Shown here in pieces: positions 56,719 through 64,000 of a stretch of DNA of 64,000 nt. The first letter of the stretch is position 1. The number at the start of each line of letters is the position of its first letter. The DNA is from Pseudomonas cedrina subsp. cedrina (GTDB taxonomy: Bacteria; Pseudomonadota; Gammaproteobacteria; Pseudomonadales; Pseudomonadaceae). The stretch spans positions 124,001 to 188,000 of the forward strand of contig NZ_MNPW01000009.1 in NCBI RefSeq assembly GCF_001983175.1, in the 5' to 3' direction. The notes beneath the pieces were generated by a model. That model was not told the DNA's origin, ran no database searches, and saw only the letters and a program-made list of their open reading frames with translations. The position numbers and the translations under genes are program-made.

Positions 56719-57539
56719 GTGGGTTTCCTTGTTGTATCGGTGTCGAAGGGTTCCATGGCACGGGCCAGGCTGGCTTGGGACAGTTCGCCGAGGTGGCTGT
56801 TGATCAGGCGGCCGTCGGCGGTGTAGAACAACGTGGTGGGCAGCGCCATCGAGCCCACGGCCTGGCCGAGGCGGCCGCTGGCGTCGAACAGCACGTTGTC
56901 GAGGGTCAGGCCCTGGGTGGCGAGGAAGGTTGCGACGCTTTGCATGCTTTCGGCCTGGTTGACGAACAGGAAGGTCACGTCGGGGCGTTGGTGCTGGGCG
57001 CGTTCCAGTACCGGCATCTCGCGACGGCACGGCGGGCACCAGGTGGCCCAGAGGTTGATTACCAGCGGGCCGCCCTTGTAGTCGGCCAGTTGCACCACAT
57101 CGCCATTGGCGTTGCGCAAGGTGATGTCCGGCAGATGGGTGCCCTTGTCGTACAGGCTCAGGGACAGGCTGGTCATGCCCCAGAACATCAGGCCGGTGAT
57201 TACCCCGGCGCCCAGAGGCTTGCGCAGGGCCGGGCGGCGCCAGCCGTAGGCCAGCGCGCCGAGGACCAGTGCGATCACGCCGGGCCAGGCGAGGAAACCG
57301 CCGTCGCGCAGGTCGACCATCTGCAGCGGGTCGTGGCGGTAATCGCTCCAGTACATCAGCACAAAGCTGACGCGGGCGACCAGCATGCCCAGCAGAAACA
57401 GGCTGAACAGCACCGATTCCGGGTTTTCACCGCCACGCTTGGCCACGCGCCAACCCACCAGGGTGGCCAGAACCAGCGCGCTGATGAGCAGCAGGTGATT
57501 CAAGGCGATGGCGAAGGTGCCGATGGTCAGGGTCAGCAT
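56694..57539 (-). CDS. TlpA/DsbE-like protein with N-terminal membrane domain
   Basis: 281 residues. The first half has about four membrane segments. The second half is a periplasmic TlpA-type thioredoxin domain with WCPPC (Cys168 and Cys171) and the cis-proline region MALPTTLF. The corresponding P. aeruginosa gene (PA2477) is called dsbE. It starts one base before the end of the dsbD unit and overlaps dsbG, so the three are co-expressed. Confidence 0.87.
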   Translation of the reverse strand: MLTLTIGTFAIALNHLLLISALVLATLVGWRVAKRGGENPESVLFSLFLLGMLVARVSFVLMYWSDYRHDPLQMVDLRDGGFLAWPGVIALVLGALAYGWRRPALRKPLGAGVITGLMFWGMTSLSLSLYDKGTHLPDITLRNANGDVVQLADYKGGPLVINLWATWCPPCRREMPVLERAQHQRPDVTFLFVNQAESMQSVATFLATQGLTLDNVLFDASGRLGQAVGSMALPTTLFYTADGRLINSHLGELSQASLARAMEPFDTDTTRKPTCPASATC

Positions 57540-59267
57540 TCAGAGGGCGTCCCGGGTGTGTGTCCAGCGTTGCAGGAAGGCGGCGGCATCCACTTCGCCG
57601 GTGATGCGTTGGGCGCGGCGTTCTTCGCCGTTGGGGCCGATCCAGATGAAGGTTGGTGGGCCAGGGACTTTGTAGCGGCCGAGCAGCTCGCGGCTGGCGG
57701 CGTTGTCGGCGGTGACGTCCAGGCGCAGCAGGCGCACGTCTTTCAGGGCTTGCATGACTTCGGGTTTGCCGAACACCTGCTTCTCCATGATCTTGCACGA
57801 CACGCACCAGTCCGCGTAGTAGTCCACCAGCACCCATTGGCCCTCGGCCTTGGCGCTGTCGAGCTGGCTTTGCAGTACGGCGGGGTCGTTGATGGTCATG
57901 AAGGCGTCGTGGGCGGTCGATACGGCGGCGGCCCGCGAGCCGCTGTAGACCTTAAGCGGTTGCCACAGATCACCGCTGCCACCGGCTGCGCCCACCACCA
58001 GCACGGCGCCCCACAGGCCCAGCACCACGGAACCGGCGCCAAACACCTTGGCGGCCAGGCCGTATTCGCGGGCCAGGGTCCAACCGCAGTAAGCCATCAC
58101 CAGCGCGAGTGCGCCCCACAGGCCGATCCACAAGGCGTCGCCAACCACCGGGCGAATCATCAGCACGGCGGTGCCGAGGAACAGGAAGCCGAAGATGCCT
58201 TTGAGTACGTTCATCCAGGTGCCCGGCTTGGGCAGGAAGCGGTTGCCCACGGTCACCAGCAGCAACAGCGGAATACCGATGCCGATGCCCATGGTGAACA
58301 GGATCAGGCCGCCGTGCAGCGCATTGCCGGTCTGGGCGATATAGAGCAGCGCGCCGGCCAGGGGCGCGGTCATGCACGGGCCGACCAACAGGCCGGACAG
58401 CGCGCCGAGCACCCCGGCACCCACCAGGCTGCCGCCGCTTTGCCGGCGGCTGACGTTGTCGAGGCGGTCACGCAGGAACGCGGGCAGTTGCAGTTCAAAG
58501 AAGCCGAACATCGGCAGGGCCAGGATCACAAACAAGGCAGCGAAACTGCCGAGGATCCACGGCGTTTGCAGCAACGCGGCGAGGTTGCCGCCGAGCAATG
58601 CGGCCAACACGCCCAGTGCCGCATACACCAGCGCCATGCACACCACGTAGCTGCTGGCCAAGGCAAAACCGCGACGGGGGCTGGCGCCACTGCCCACCAC
58701 CAGGCCGGCGAGAATCGGCAGCATCGGCAAGGAGCACGGTGCAAACGCCAGCAGCAGGCCCAGGCCAAAGAACAGCAGCAGGCTCCAGCCCAGGCTGCGT
58801 TGTTGCAAGCCGCTGGCCAGGCTCTGGTCCTGAGCCTGGGCCGTGGCTGCCACGGCGGGATTGCCACCCAAATCCACGGTGATCGACTGCGGCGGGTAGC
58901 ACAGGCCCGCATCGGCGCAGCCCTGCCAGCCCAGTTTGACCTGGCCGGTTGCGCCGGCCGGAATCTTCACTTCCAGGCCCTGGCGATACACTTGCTGCTC
59001 GCCGAAGAACTCATCGCTATGGGGCTCACCCTGGGGCAACACGGGCTTTTCGGCCAGGCCATCGAACTTCATGCGCTGCTGGTACAGGTAATAGCCATCG
59101 GCAATCTGCCAATACAGCTGGGTCTCGCCGCTTTCAAGACGTTCCGAGGTAAAGGTGAAGGCTTTGCCCACCGGAAGGAAGTCGGGTTTTGTTTCAAACG
59201 GGTTACCCGGCGCGGCCTGGGCGAACCCCGCGAACAACACCAGCAGAAAGGTAAACAGATGCCGCAT
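57540..59267 (-). CDS. dsbD: DsbD, transmembrane thiol reductase
   Basis: About 575 residues. A signal peptide and an N-terminal periplasmic domain with cysteines in GCADAGLCYPP precede eight membrane segments (first Cys in FAPCSLPMLPIL, second in GPCMTAPLAGALLY) and a C-terminal thioredoxin domain with WCVSCK. It moves electrons from cytoplasmic thioredoxin to the periplasmic DsbG and TlpA-like proteins. AAGG seven bases before the ATG at 59267 supports that start. It is divergent from the dsbR-like regulator. Confidence 0.93.
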   Translation of the reverse strand: MRHLFTFLLVLFAGFAQAAPGNPFETKPDFLPVGKAFTFTSERLESGETQLYWQIADGYYLYQQRMKFDGLAEKPVLPQGEPHSDEFFGEQQVYRQGLEVKIPAGATGQVKLGWQGCADAGLCYPPQSITVDLGGNPAVAATAQAQDQSLASGLQQRSLGWSLLLFFGLGLLLAFAPCSLPMLPILAGLVVGSGASPRRGFALASSYVVCMALVYAALGVLAALLGGNLAALLQTPWILGSFAALFVILALPMFGFFELQLPAFLRDRLDNVSRRQSGGSLVGAGVLGALSGLLVGPCMTAPLAGALLYIAQTGNALHGGLILFTMGIGIGIPLLLLVTVGNRFLPKPGTWMNVLKGIFGFLFLGTAVLMIRPVVGDALWIGLWGALALVMAYCGWTLAREYGLAAKVFGAGSVVLGLWGAVLVVGAAGGSGDLWQPLKVYSGSRAAAVSTAHDAFMTINDPAVLQSQLDSAKAEGQWVLVDYYADWCVSCKIMEKQVFGKPEVMQALKDVRLLRLDVTADNAASRELLGRYKVPGPPTFIWIGPNGEERRAQRITGEVDAAAFLQRWTHTRDAL

Positions 59268-59430
59268 GGTCAAGCCTTAGTTCGATGCAAGTGAGGCACA
59301 CAATGTGTGGCGTTGATTAACCGATGATTAACCCAGGCTATTCTAGAGGGAGTGTGGCGGGTTTAGCGGCATAATCTGCGCTTAATCCGCGGCACCTTTA
59401 ATCACCCCCATCTTTCCTGAAGGGTTCACC

Positions 59431-60111
59431 ATGCACGTACTGGTCTGTGAAGACGACGAACTGATCGCCAGCGGCATCGTGGCCGGCCTTACCGCCCAGG
59501 GTTTTACCGTCGAGCGCGTGGCTACCGCCGGCGCCGCGCGGGCCATGCTCAGGGCGGCCACGTTCGACATCATGGTGCTCGACCTCGGCCTGCCCGACGA
59601 GGATGGCCTCAAGCTGTTGCAGCAACAGCGCAGCCAGGGCCTGGAAATCCCGGTGCTGATCCTCACCGCGCGGGACTCGGTGACCAACCGCGTCGACGGC
59701 CTGCAAGCCGGCGCCGACGACTACCTGCTCAAGCCCTTCGACCTGCGCGAGCTCGCCGCGCGCCTGCAGACCCTGTTGCGCCGCGTGGCCGGCCGCCGGG
59801 TCAACCTGATCGAACATGGCCGCCTGGCCTACGACCCCAGCAGCCGCGAAACCTTCCTGGGCGGCCAGCCGGTGGACCTGTCACGCCGTGAGCAGGCGCT
59901 GCTGCAAGCCCTGCTGCACAACAAGGGCCGCGTGCTGTCCAGCGAGCAGCTCAAGGACAGCGTCTACGGCTTCAACGATGAGCTTGAAAGCAATGCGCTC
60001 AACGTGCACATCCACCATCTGCGGCGCAAATTGGGCAACGGCATTGTCGAGACCGTGCGCGGCCTGGGCTACCGCCTGGGCCCGGCTGACGGGGGCGAGG
60101 ACGCCCCGTGA
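59431..60111 (+). CDS. dsbR: DsbR-like OmpR-family response regulator
   Basis: 226 residues: a receiver (VCEDDELIASGIVAGL; phospho-acceptor about Asp51 in VLDLGLPDEDG) and a winged helix (LSRREQALLQALLHNKGRVL; NALNVHIHHLRRKLG). It lies beside and divergent to the dsbD-dsbG unit, as PA2479 does. In P. aeruginosa the DsbRS pair activates dsbDEG in response to copper. The stop overlaps the kinase start. Confidence 0.85.
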   Translation: MHVLVCEDDELIASGIVAGLTAQGFTVERVATAGAARAMLRAATFDIMVLDLGLPDEDGLKLLQQQRSQGLEIPVLILTARDSVTNRVDGLQAGADDYLLKPFDLRELAARLQTLLRRVAGRRVNLIEHGRLAYDPSSRETFLGGQPVDLSRREQALLQALLHNKGRVLSSEQLKDSVYGFNDELESNALNVHIHHLRRKLGNGIVETVRGLGYRLGPADGGEDAP

Positions 60112-61427
60112 AAAGCCTGCGCCTGCGCCTGACGTTCAAGCTGGGCGCCGCCTTTGTGCTGATCTGGGCCCTCGCGGCGGCCTGGATGCTCAACGACTTG
60201 CGTAACCAGATGATGTTCTCCCTCGACCAGCGCCTGGTGGCGTCCGCGCGCATGGTGGCGGGGCTCACCGAGCAGATGCCGGGGCTGGCCAGTGAGAGCG
60301 CTGGCGCGCATTTGCATGGCAGCCTGAATGTACCGGGGGGCATGGCGTGCCAGGTCAGCTCCTTGCGTGGTGAAGTGCTGGCGCGCAGCCACGCTACCCC
60401 GGATGAAGGGCTGGAGTCGCGGGTGAGCGGCTTTCGGGACCAGGTGATCGATGGCGTGAATTGGCGCAGTTTTACCCTGTCCCGTGGCGACCTGTTGATC
60501 ACCACCGCTGACCGCCAGGTGGAACGCGAGGCGCTGAACCTGTCGATCCTGCTGGCGGCGTCGGTGCCGGTGGGCGTGGCGATGCTGGGCTGCCTGTGCC
60601 TGTTGTGGCTGGGCATCGGCCAGAGCCTGCTGCCGCTCAACCGCATGCGTGATGCGTTGATGCGCCGCAGCCCCGACTCCCTCGAGCCGCTGCAGATCGA
60701 CCCACTGCCCAGCGAGCTCAAGCCACTGCTCGACACCCAGAACCAACTGTTGCAACGCATCGCCAAGACCATCGAGCGCGAACGGCGCCTCACCGGGGAC
60801 GCCGCCCACGAGCTGCGCAGCCCACTGACGGCGATCAAGACCCACCTGCAAGTGGCGCGCATGACCGAGGGCGCGGCCCGCGACCAGTCCCTGGCCCACG
60901 CCGAGGAGGGCGCCGACCGCCTGCATCGCACCCTGGAGCAATTGCTGTTGCTGGCGCGGGTGGAAGGCAGCCTGTCATTCGATGATGGCGTGCAGTCCAG
61001 TGCCGAAGAAGTGGCACGGCTGGCGATCCAGGATGCGAATGCCGGCGACAACGCGCGCATCGACCTGATCCTGCCCGACACCCTGTCCGACGCGCCGGTG
61101 GGCATGCCGGTTGGCCTGGCGGTCGCGGCCTTGCGCAACCTGCTGGATAACGCCTTGCGCCACACGCCGGCGGATACGCGCGTGGAACTGCGCGTGATCA
61201 CCTCGGCCGATAATGTGGTGTTCCGCGTGCGTGACCACGGCAAGCAGATCTCGCCCGAGGACCTGCAATACCTGACCCAACGCTTCTGGCGCAATGGCAA
61301 CAGCGAAGGCTGCGGCCTGGGCCTGGCGATCGTGCAAGCGATCGTGCAGCGTTGTTCCTGCTCGCTGAAGTTCGACAGCCAGGCGGATGGCCTGCGCGTC
61401 GAATTGGGCATGCCGCTGCGGCGCTGA
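60108..61427 (+). CDS. dsbS: DsbS-like sensor histidine kinase
   Basis: 439 residues: two membrane segments (about 12-28 and 144-168) flanking a periplasmic sensor domain, then HisKA (AAHELRSPLTAIKTH, His234) and HATPase_c (NLLDNALRHT). The sensor domain has a single cysteine, Cys81 (GGMACQVSS); copper sensing by the P. aeruginosa homologue is reported to use one cysteine in this area. The G1 box reads RDHGKQI rather than DxGxGI, and the G2 box reads GCGLGL. The GTG start overlaps the regulator stop. Confidence 0.85.
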   Translation: MKSLRLRLTFKLGAAFVLIWALAAAWMLNDLRNQMMFSLDQRLVASARMVAGLTEQMPGLASESAGAHLHGSLNVPGGMACQVSSLRGEVLARSHATPDEGLESRVSGFRDQVIDGVNWRSFTLSRGDLLITTADRQVEREALNLSILLAASVPVGVAMLGCLCLLWLGIGQSLLPLNRMRDALMRRSPDSLEPLQIDPLPSELKPLLDTQNQLLQRIAKTIERERRLTGDAAHELRSPLTAIKTHLQVARMTEGAARDQSLAHAEEGADRLHRTLEQLLLLARVEGSLSFDDGVQSSAEEVARLAIQDANAGDNARIDLILPDTLSDAPVGMPVGLAVAALRNLLDNALRHTPADTRVELRVITSADNVVFRVRDHGKQISPEDLQYLTQRFWRNGNSEGCGLGLAIVQAIVQRCSCSLKFDSQADGLRVELGMPLRR

Positions 61428-61568
61428 TCACTTTTCTTTTGGGTGCCAACTTTTCTTTCAAGCACAAATAGTTACCGCCCTCCTGAGGTTCAAGCCTTCA
61501 GGATGGCGTTGATTTTTTGCGTTTGAACGGGCTGAACGACTCGGCCTGAATTGAAAAGGACGGTTCTT

Positions 61569-62336
61569 ATGTTGGTCATTGATACCAGTTTTCCTGCCAC
61601 AGGCTTCAACGAGCGTAACGGCGAGTCTGTGGGGCAGGTGATTCTGCATTACACCGCGGCGCCCTTTGGCTCCTCCCTGCGCACCCTGACCCGGGACGGG
61701 GTCAGTGCGCACTATTTGCTGCCCGATCCAGATGAGCCAAGTTACCGCGCTGCCGGTTATGAAGAGCTGCGGGTGTTTCGCCTGGTGGCGGAAGAACAGC
61801 GCGCCTGGCATGCCGGGGTCAGCCATTGGGCGGGACGCGATAACCTCAATAGCCGCTCGATTGGCATCGAAATCGTCAACCTGGCGCGGGATGACGGCGG
61901 GGTGTTCACTTTTCCGTCCTACGGCGAGGAACAGACTGACGTGCTGATAGCGCTGGTTCGCGACATTCTTGGACGTTATCCGCAAGTTGGGCCCACCGAC
62001 ATCCTTGGGCATTCGGACGTGGCGTATGCGCGCAAGAGCGATCCGGGGCCGCAACTGCCGTGGCGTCGTTTGCATGAGGCAGGCGTGGGTGCCTGGTTCG
62101 ATGAGCCGACGCGGGCGATGTATCAACGTCGATTTTGCACCGGGTTGCCCTCGGAAGTCGAGGTGGAGCGGGCATTCCAGCGCTACGGGTATGCGCCTGC
62201 AAAGAACCGGCAGGCGTTTCAACAGAGGACGCGGGCATTTCAGATGCACTTCCGCCCGCGGGATTTCTACGGGGTTCTGGACACAGAGACCTGCGCGATC
62301 TTATATGCGCTGAATGAAAAGTACCTCGGACTCTGA
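61569..62336 (+). CDS. ampDh3: AmpDh3-like N-acetylmuramoyl-L-alanine amidase
   Basis: 255 residues, the length of P. aeruginosa AmpDh3. An amidase_2 domain has zinc ligands His27 (VILHYTAA), His148 (ILGHSDVAY) and Asp158 (KSDPGPQLPW); a C-terminal peptidoglycan-binding domain ends ILYALNEKYLGL. There is no signal peptide. AmpDh3 recycles or cleaves peptidoglycan and has been described as a type VI-delivered effector in P. aeruginosa. No immunity or secretion gene is beside it here. Confidence 0.88.
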   Translation: MLVIDTSFPATGFNERNGESVGQVILHYTAAPFGSSLRTLTRDGVSAHYLLPDPDEPSYRAAGYEELRVFRLVAEEQRAWHAGVSHWAGRDNLNSRSIGIEIVNLARDDGGVFTFPSYGEEQTDVLIALVRDILGRYPQVGPTDILGHSDVAYARKSDPGPQLPWRRLHEAGVGAWFDEPTRAMYQRRFCTGLPSEVEVERAFQRYGYAPAKNRQAFQQRTRAFQMHFRPRDFYGVLDTETCAILYALNEKYLGL

Positions 62337-62353
62337 AGCCTGAATGCTGTCCT

Positions 62354-62643
62354 GTGGGAGCTGGCTTGCCTGCGATGCAGACACCTCGGTACATCAGGCA
62401 CACCGAGGTGATGTCATCGCAGCATAGGTATCTACACATTTTTGTAGTGAGCGGGCTTGTCCCGCGCTGGGTGGCGAAGCCGCCCCAATAAAGACACCGC
62501 AGAGTTCCAGATAGAACAAGGTCGCCTGGGTTGGGGCCGCTTCGCAGCCCAGCGCGGGACAAGCCCGCTCACTACACGGAGATTTGTCAGCCTTTGAAAG
62601 TTGTGTAGATACCTATGGTCATCGCAGGCAAGCCAGCTCCCAC
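62354..62643. repeat. Composite nested palindrome before pvdH
   Basis: Same structure as at 11621 and 26725: outer GTGGGAGCTGGCTTGCCTGC arms, GTATCTACAC segments, inner GTAGTGAGCGGGCTTGTCCC pair. It fills most of the 467-base gap between ampDh3 and pvdH and ends 45 bases before the PvdS promoter. Confidence 0.85.
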
Positions 62644-62687
62644 AGTTGCCCGAGTTACCGGCCAGTGGCTTTTCGCGACATGCGGAG

Positions 62688-62711
62688 TAAATCCTCCCTG
62701 CGCTGGTGCGT
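62688..62711 (+). promoter_or_regulatory. PvdS-dependent promoter for pvdH
   Basis: TAAAT-N16-CGT is an exact match to the iron-starvation box consensus. It lies 92 bases before the pvdH start. Confidence 0.85.
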
Positions 62712-62803
62712 TTCCAGAACAGGAAATCCGTGCGCATGCCCCTTGGGCCAGACGCCATCGGATCGGCAGTTTGGTCATCATCAGCGTATTGAGGGATCGA
62801 GAA

Positions 62804-64000
62804 ATGTCAGTCGCTACCAGCCGTATCGAAGACGCCCAGGTGCATGAAACGCTCTACCAGTTCGACGACTCCCCGCTGCTTGCCCGTCAGCGCCAGCAGG
62901 AATCCAACGCCCGCAGCTACCCACGGCGCATTCCCCTGGCGCTCAAGCGCGCCAAAGGCATCTACGTGGAAGACGTCGAAGGCCGCAGTTTCATCGACTG
63001 CCTGGCCGGCGCCGGTACCCTGGCGCTGGGGCATAACCACCCGGTGGTGATCGAGGCCATCCAGCAAGTGCTCGCCGATGAACTGCCCCTGCATACCCTG
63101 GACCTCACCACCCCGGTCAAGGACCAGTTCGTGCAGGACCTGTTCGGCCTGCTGCCGCCAGCGCTGGCGCGGGAAGCGAAGATCCAGTTCTGCGGCCCCA
63201 CCGGCACCGATGCCGTCGAAGCCGCCTTGAAACTGGTGCGCACCGCCACCGGGCGCAGCACCGTGTTGTCGTTCCAGGGCGGTTATCACGGCATGAGCCA
63301 GGGCGCGTTGAGCCTGATGGGCAGCCTGGGACCGAAGAAGCCCTTGGGCGCGTTGCTCGGCAATGGCGTGCAATTCCTGCCGTATCCCTACGACTACCGT
63401 TGCCCGTTCGGCCTGGGCGGCGCGGAAGGTGTGCGGGTCAACCTGCATTACCTGGAAAACCTGTTGAATGACCCGGAAGCAGGCGTATTGCTGCCGGCGG
63501 CGGTGATCGTCGAAGTGGTGCAGGGCGAAGGCGGAGTGATCCCGGCTGATCTGGACTGGCTGCGCGGCCTGCGACGCATCACCGAGCAAGCGGGCGTGGC
63601 GTTGATCGTCGATGAGATCCAGAGCGGTTTCGGCCGCACCGGCAAGATGTTCGCCTTCGAACACGCGGGCATCATCCCGGATGTGGTGGTGATGTCCAAG
63701 GCCATCGGCGGCAGCCTGCCGCTGGCGGTGGTGGTGTACCGCGACTGGCTCGACACCTGGCTGCCGGGCGCGCATGCCGGCACCTTCCGTGGCAACCAGA
63801 TGGCGATGGCGGCGGGTTCGGCGGTGATGCGCTACCTCAAGGACCACGACCTGGCCGGCCATGCGGCGGCCATGGGCGAACGCCTGGGTGAACACCTGCG
63901 CATCCTGCAGCGCGACTTCCCGCACCTGGGGGATATTCGCGGTCGCGGGCTGATGCTCGGCGTGGAACTGGTTGAGCCCGAGGGTCCACTCGACATTCAA
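62804..64000 (+). CDS. pvdH: PvdH, diaminobutyrate-2-oxoglutarate aminotransferase (3' end missing)
   Basis: The first 399 codons of a class III PLP-dependent aminotransferase; the window ends before the stop. Landmarks are GAGTLALGHNHPVV, FCGPTGTDAVEAALKL, the Asp in LIVDEIQSGFGRTG and the PLP lysine at about residue 299 (VVMSKAIGGSLP). PvdH makes L-2,4-diaminobutyrate, the third residue handled by PvdL. The perfect PvdS promoter upstream supports the pyoverdine assignment over a general aminotransferase. Confidence 0.9.
   Translation, partial: MSVATSRIEDAQVHETLYQFDDSPLLARQRQQESNARSYPRRIPLALKRAKGIYVEDVEGRSFIDCLAGAGTLALGHNHPVVIEAIQQVLADELPLHTLDLTTPVKDQFVQDLFGLLPPALAREAKIQFCGPTGTDAVEAALKLVRTATGRSTVLSFQGGYHGMSQGALSLMGSLGPKKPLGALLGNGVQFLPYPYDYRCPFGLGGAEGVRVNLHYLENLLNDPEAGVLLPAAVIVEVVQGEGGVIPADLDWLRGLRRITEQAGVALIVDEIQSGFGRTGKMFAFEHAGIIPDVVVMSKAIGGSLPLAVVVYRDWLDTWLPGAHAGTFRGNQMAMAAGSAVMRYLKDHDLAGHAAAMGERLGEHLRILQRDFPHLGDIRGRGLMLGVELVEPEGPLDIQ

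Noticed and set aside
56637..59294. An 885-codon plus-strand frame across the dsb genes
   Set aside because: It is antisense to dsbG, the TlpA-like gene and dsbD, all of which have clear motifs.

Overview
The window is a chromosomal segment of a fluorescent Pseudomonas, most likely of the P. fluorescens complex. The evidence is the high GC content, the P. aeruginosa-like order of the flagellar and chemotaxis genes, the pyoverdine genes pvdS, pvdG, pvdL and pvdH, and many fluorescens-type palindromic repeats (cores reading GTGGGAGCTGGCTTGC, GTAGTGAGCGGGCTTG and GGAGCGAGCTTGCTCGCGA). No tRNA, rRNA, CRISPR array, phage or transposase was seen.

Region 1 (1-9993) holds the hsbA-hsbR-hptB signalling relay, then fliK and the export/motor operon fliL-M-N-O-P-Q-R-flhB. 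Sigma-54 type promoters precede fliK and fliL. Region 2 (9994-12442) is a 2.4 kb island between flhB and flhA. It holds four small cold-shock-domain or cold-shock-like genes, a DUF6124-type gene with a structured leader, and repeats. Region 3 (12443-26706) resumes the conserved order: flhA (own sigma-54 promoter), flhF, fleN, fliA, cheY, cheZ, cheA, cheB, motC, motD, parC, parP, cheW and a DUF2802 gene. Together these specify flagellar type III export, polar placement and number, sigma-28, and the main chemotaxis pathway.

Region 4 (26707-35534) is a mixed housekeeping/regulatory stretch: a YegS-like lipid kinase, a NarL-type two-component pair, a possible Hpt-like protein lacking the phospho-histidine, cheV (sigma-28 promoter), a MOSC protein, ppnP, a DEDDh exonuclease, a TetR regulator and a periplasmic solute-binding protein. 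Region 5 (35559-50098) is the pyoverdine chromophore locus: the sigma factor pvdS behind a Fur box, then pvdG and the 4293-residue synthetase pvdL behind a PvdS-type promoter. pvdH, also behind a PvdS-type promoter, starts at 62804 and runs off the end.

Region 6 (50099-55891) holds two large paralogous proteins of unknown function built of beta-sandwich-like repeats with different C-terminal modules. Their base composition and codon use look less GC-biased than the neighbours. Region 7 (55957-62336) holds dsbG, a TlpA-like gene and dsbD, divergent from a two-component pair matching DsbRS, then an AmpDh3-like amidase.

The most unusual signal is a 20-bp palindrome of the form A(A/C)C(T/C)GTCA-N4-TGACAGTA. 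It occurs five times, each 70-93 bases upstream of a start codon. Three copies serve the cold-shock-like genes in the flhB-flhA island, and the other two serve the large repeat proteins about 40 kb away. Each copy has a TA-containing -10-like hexamer at almost the same distance downstream. The layout resembles a LuxR-type box overlapping a -35 region, and it implies a co-regulated set of otherwise unexplained genes. No luxR or luxI gene is in the window.
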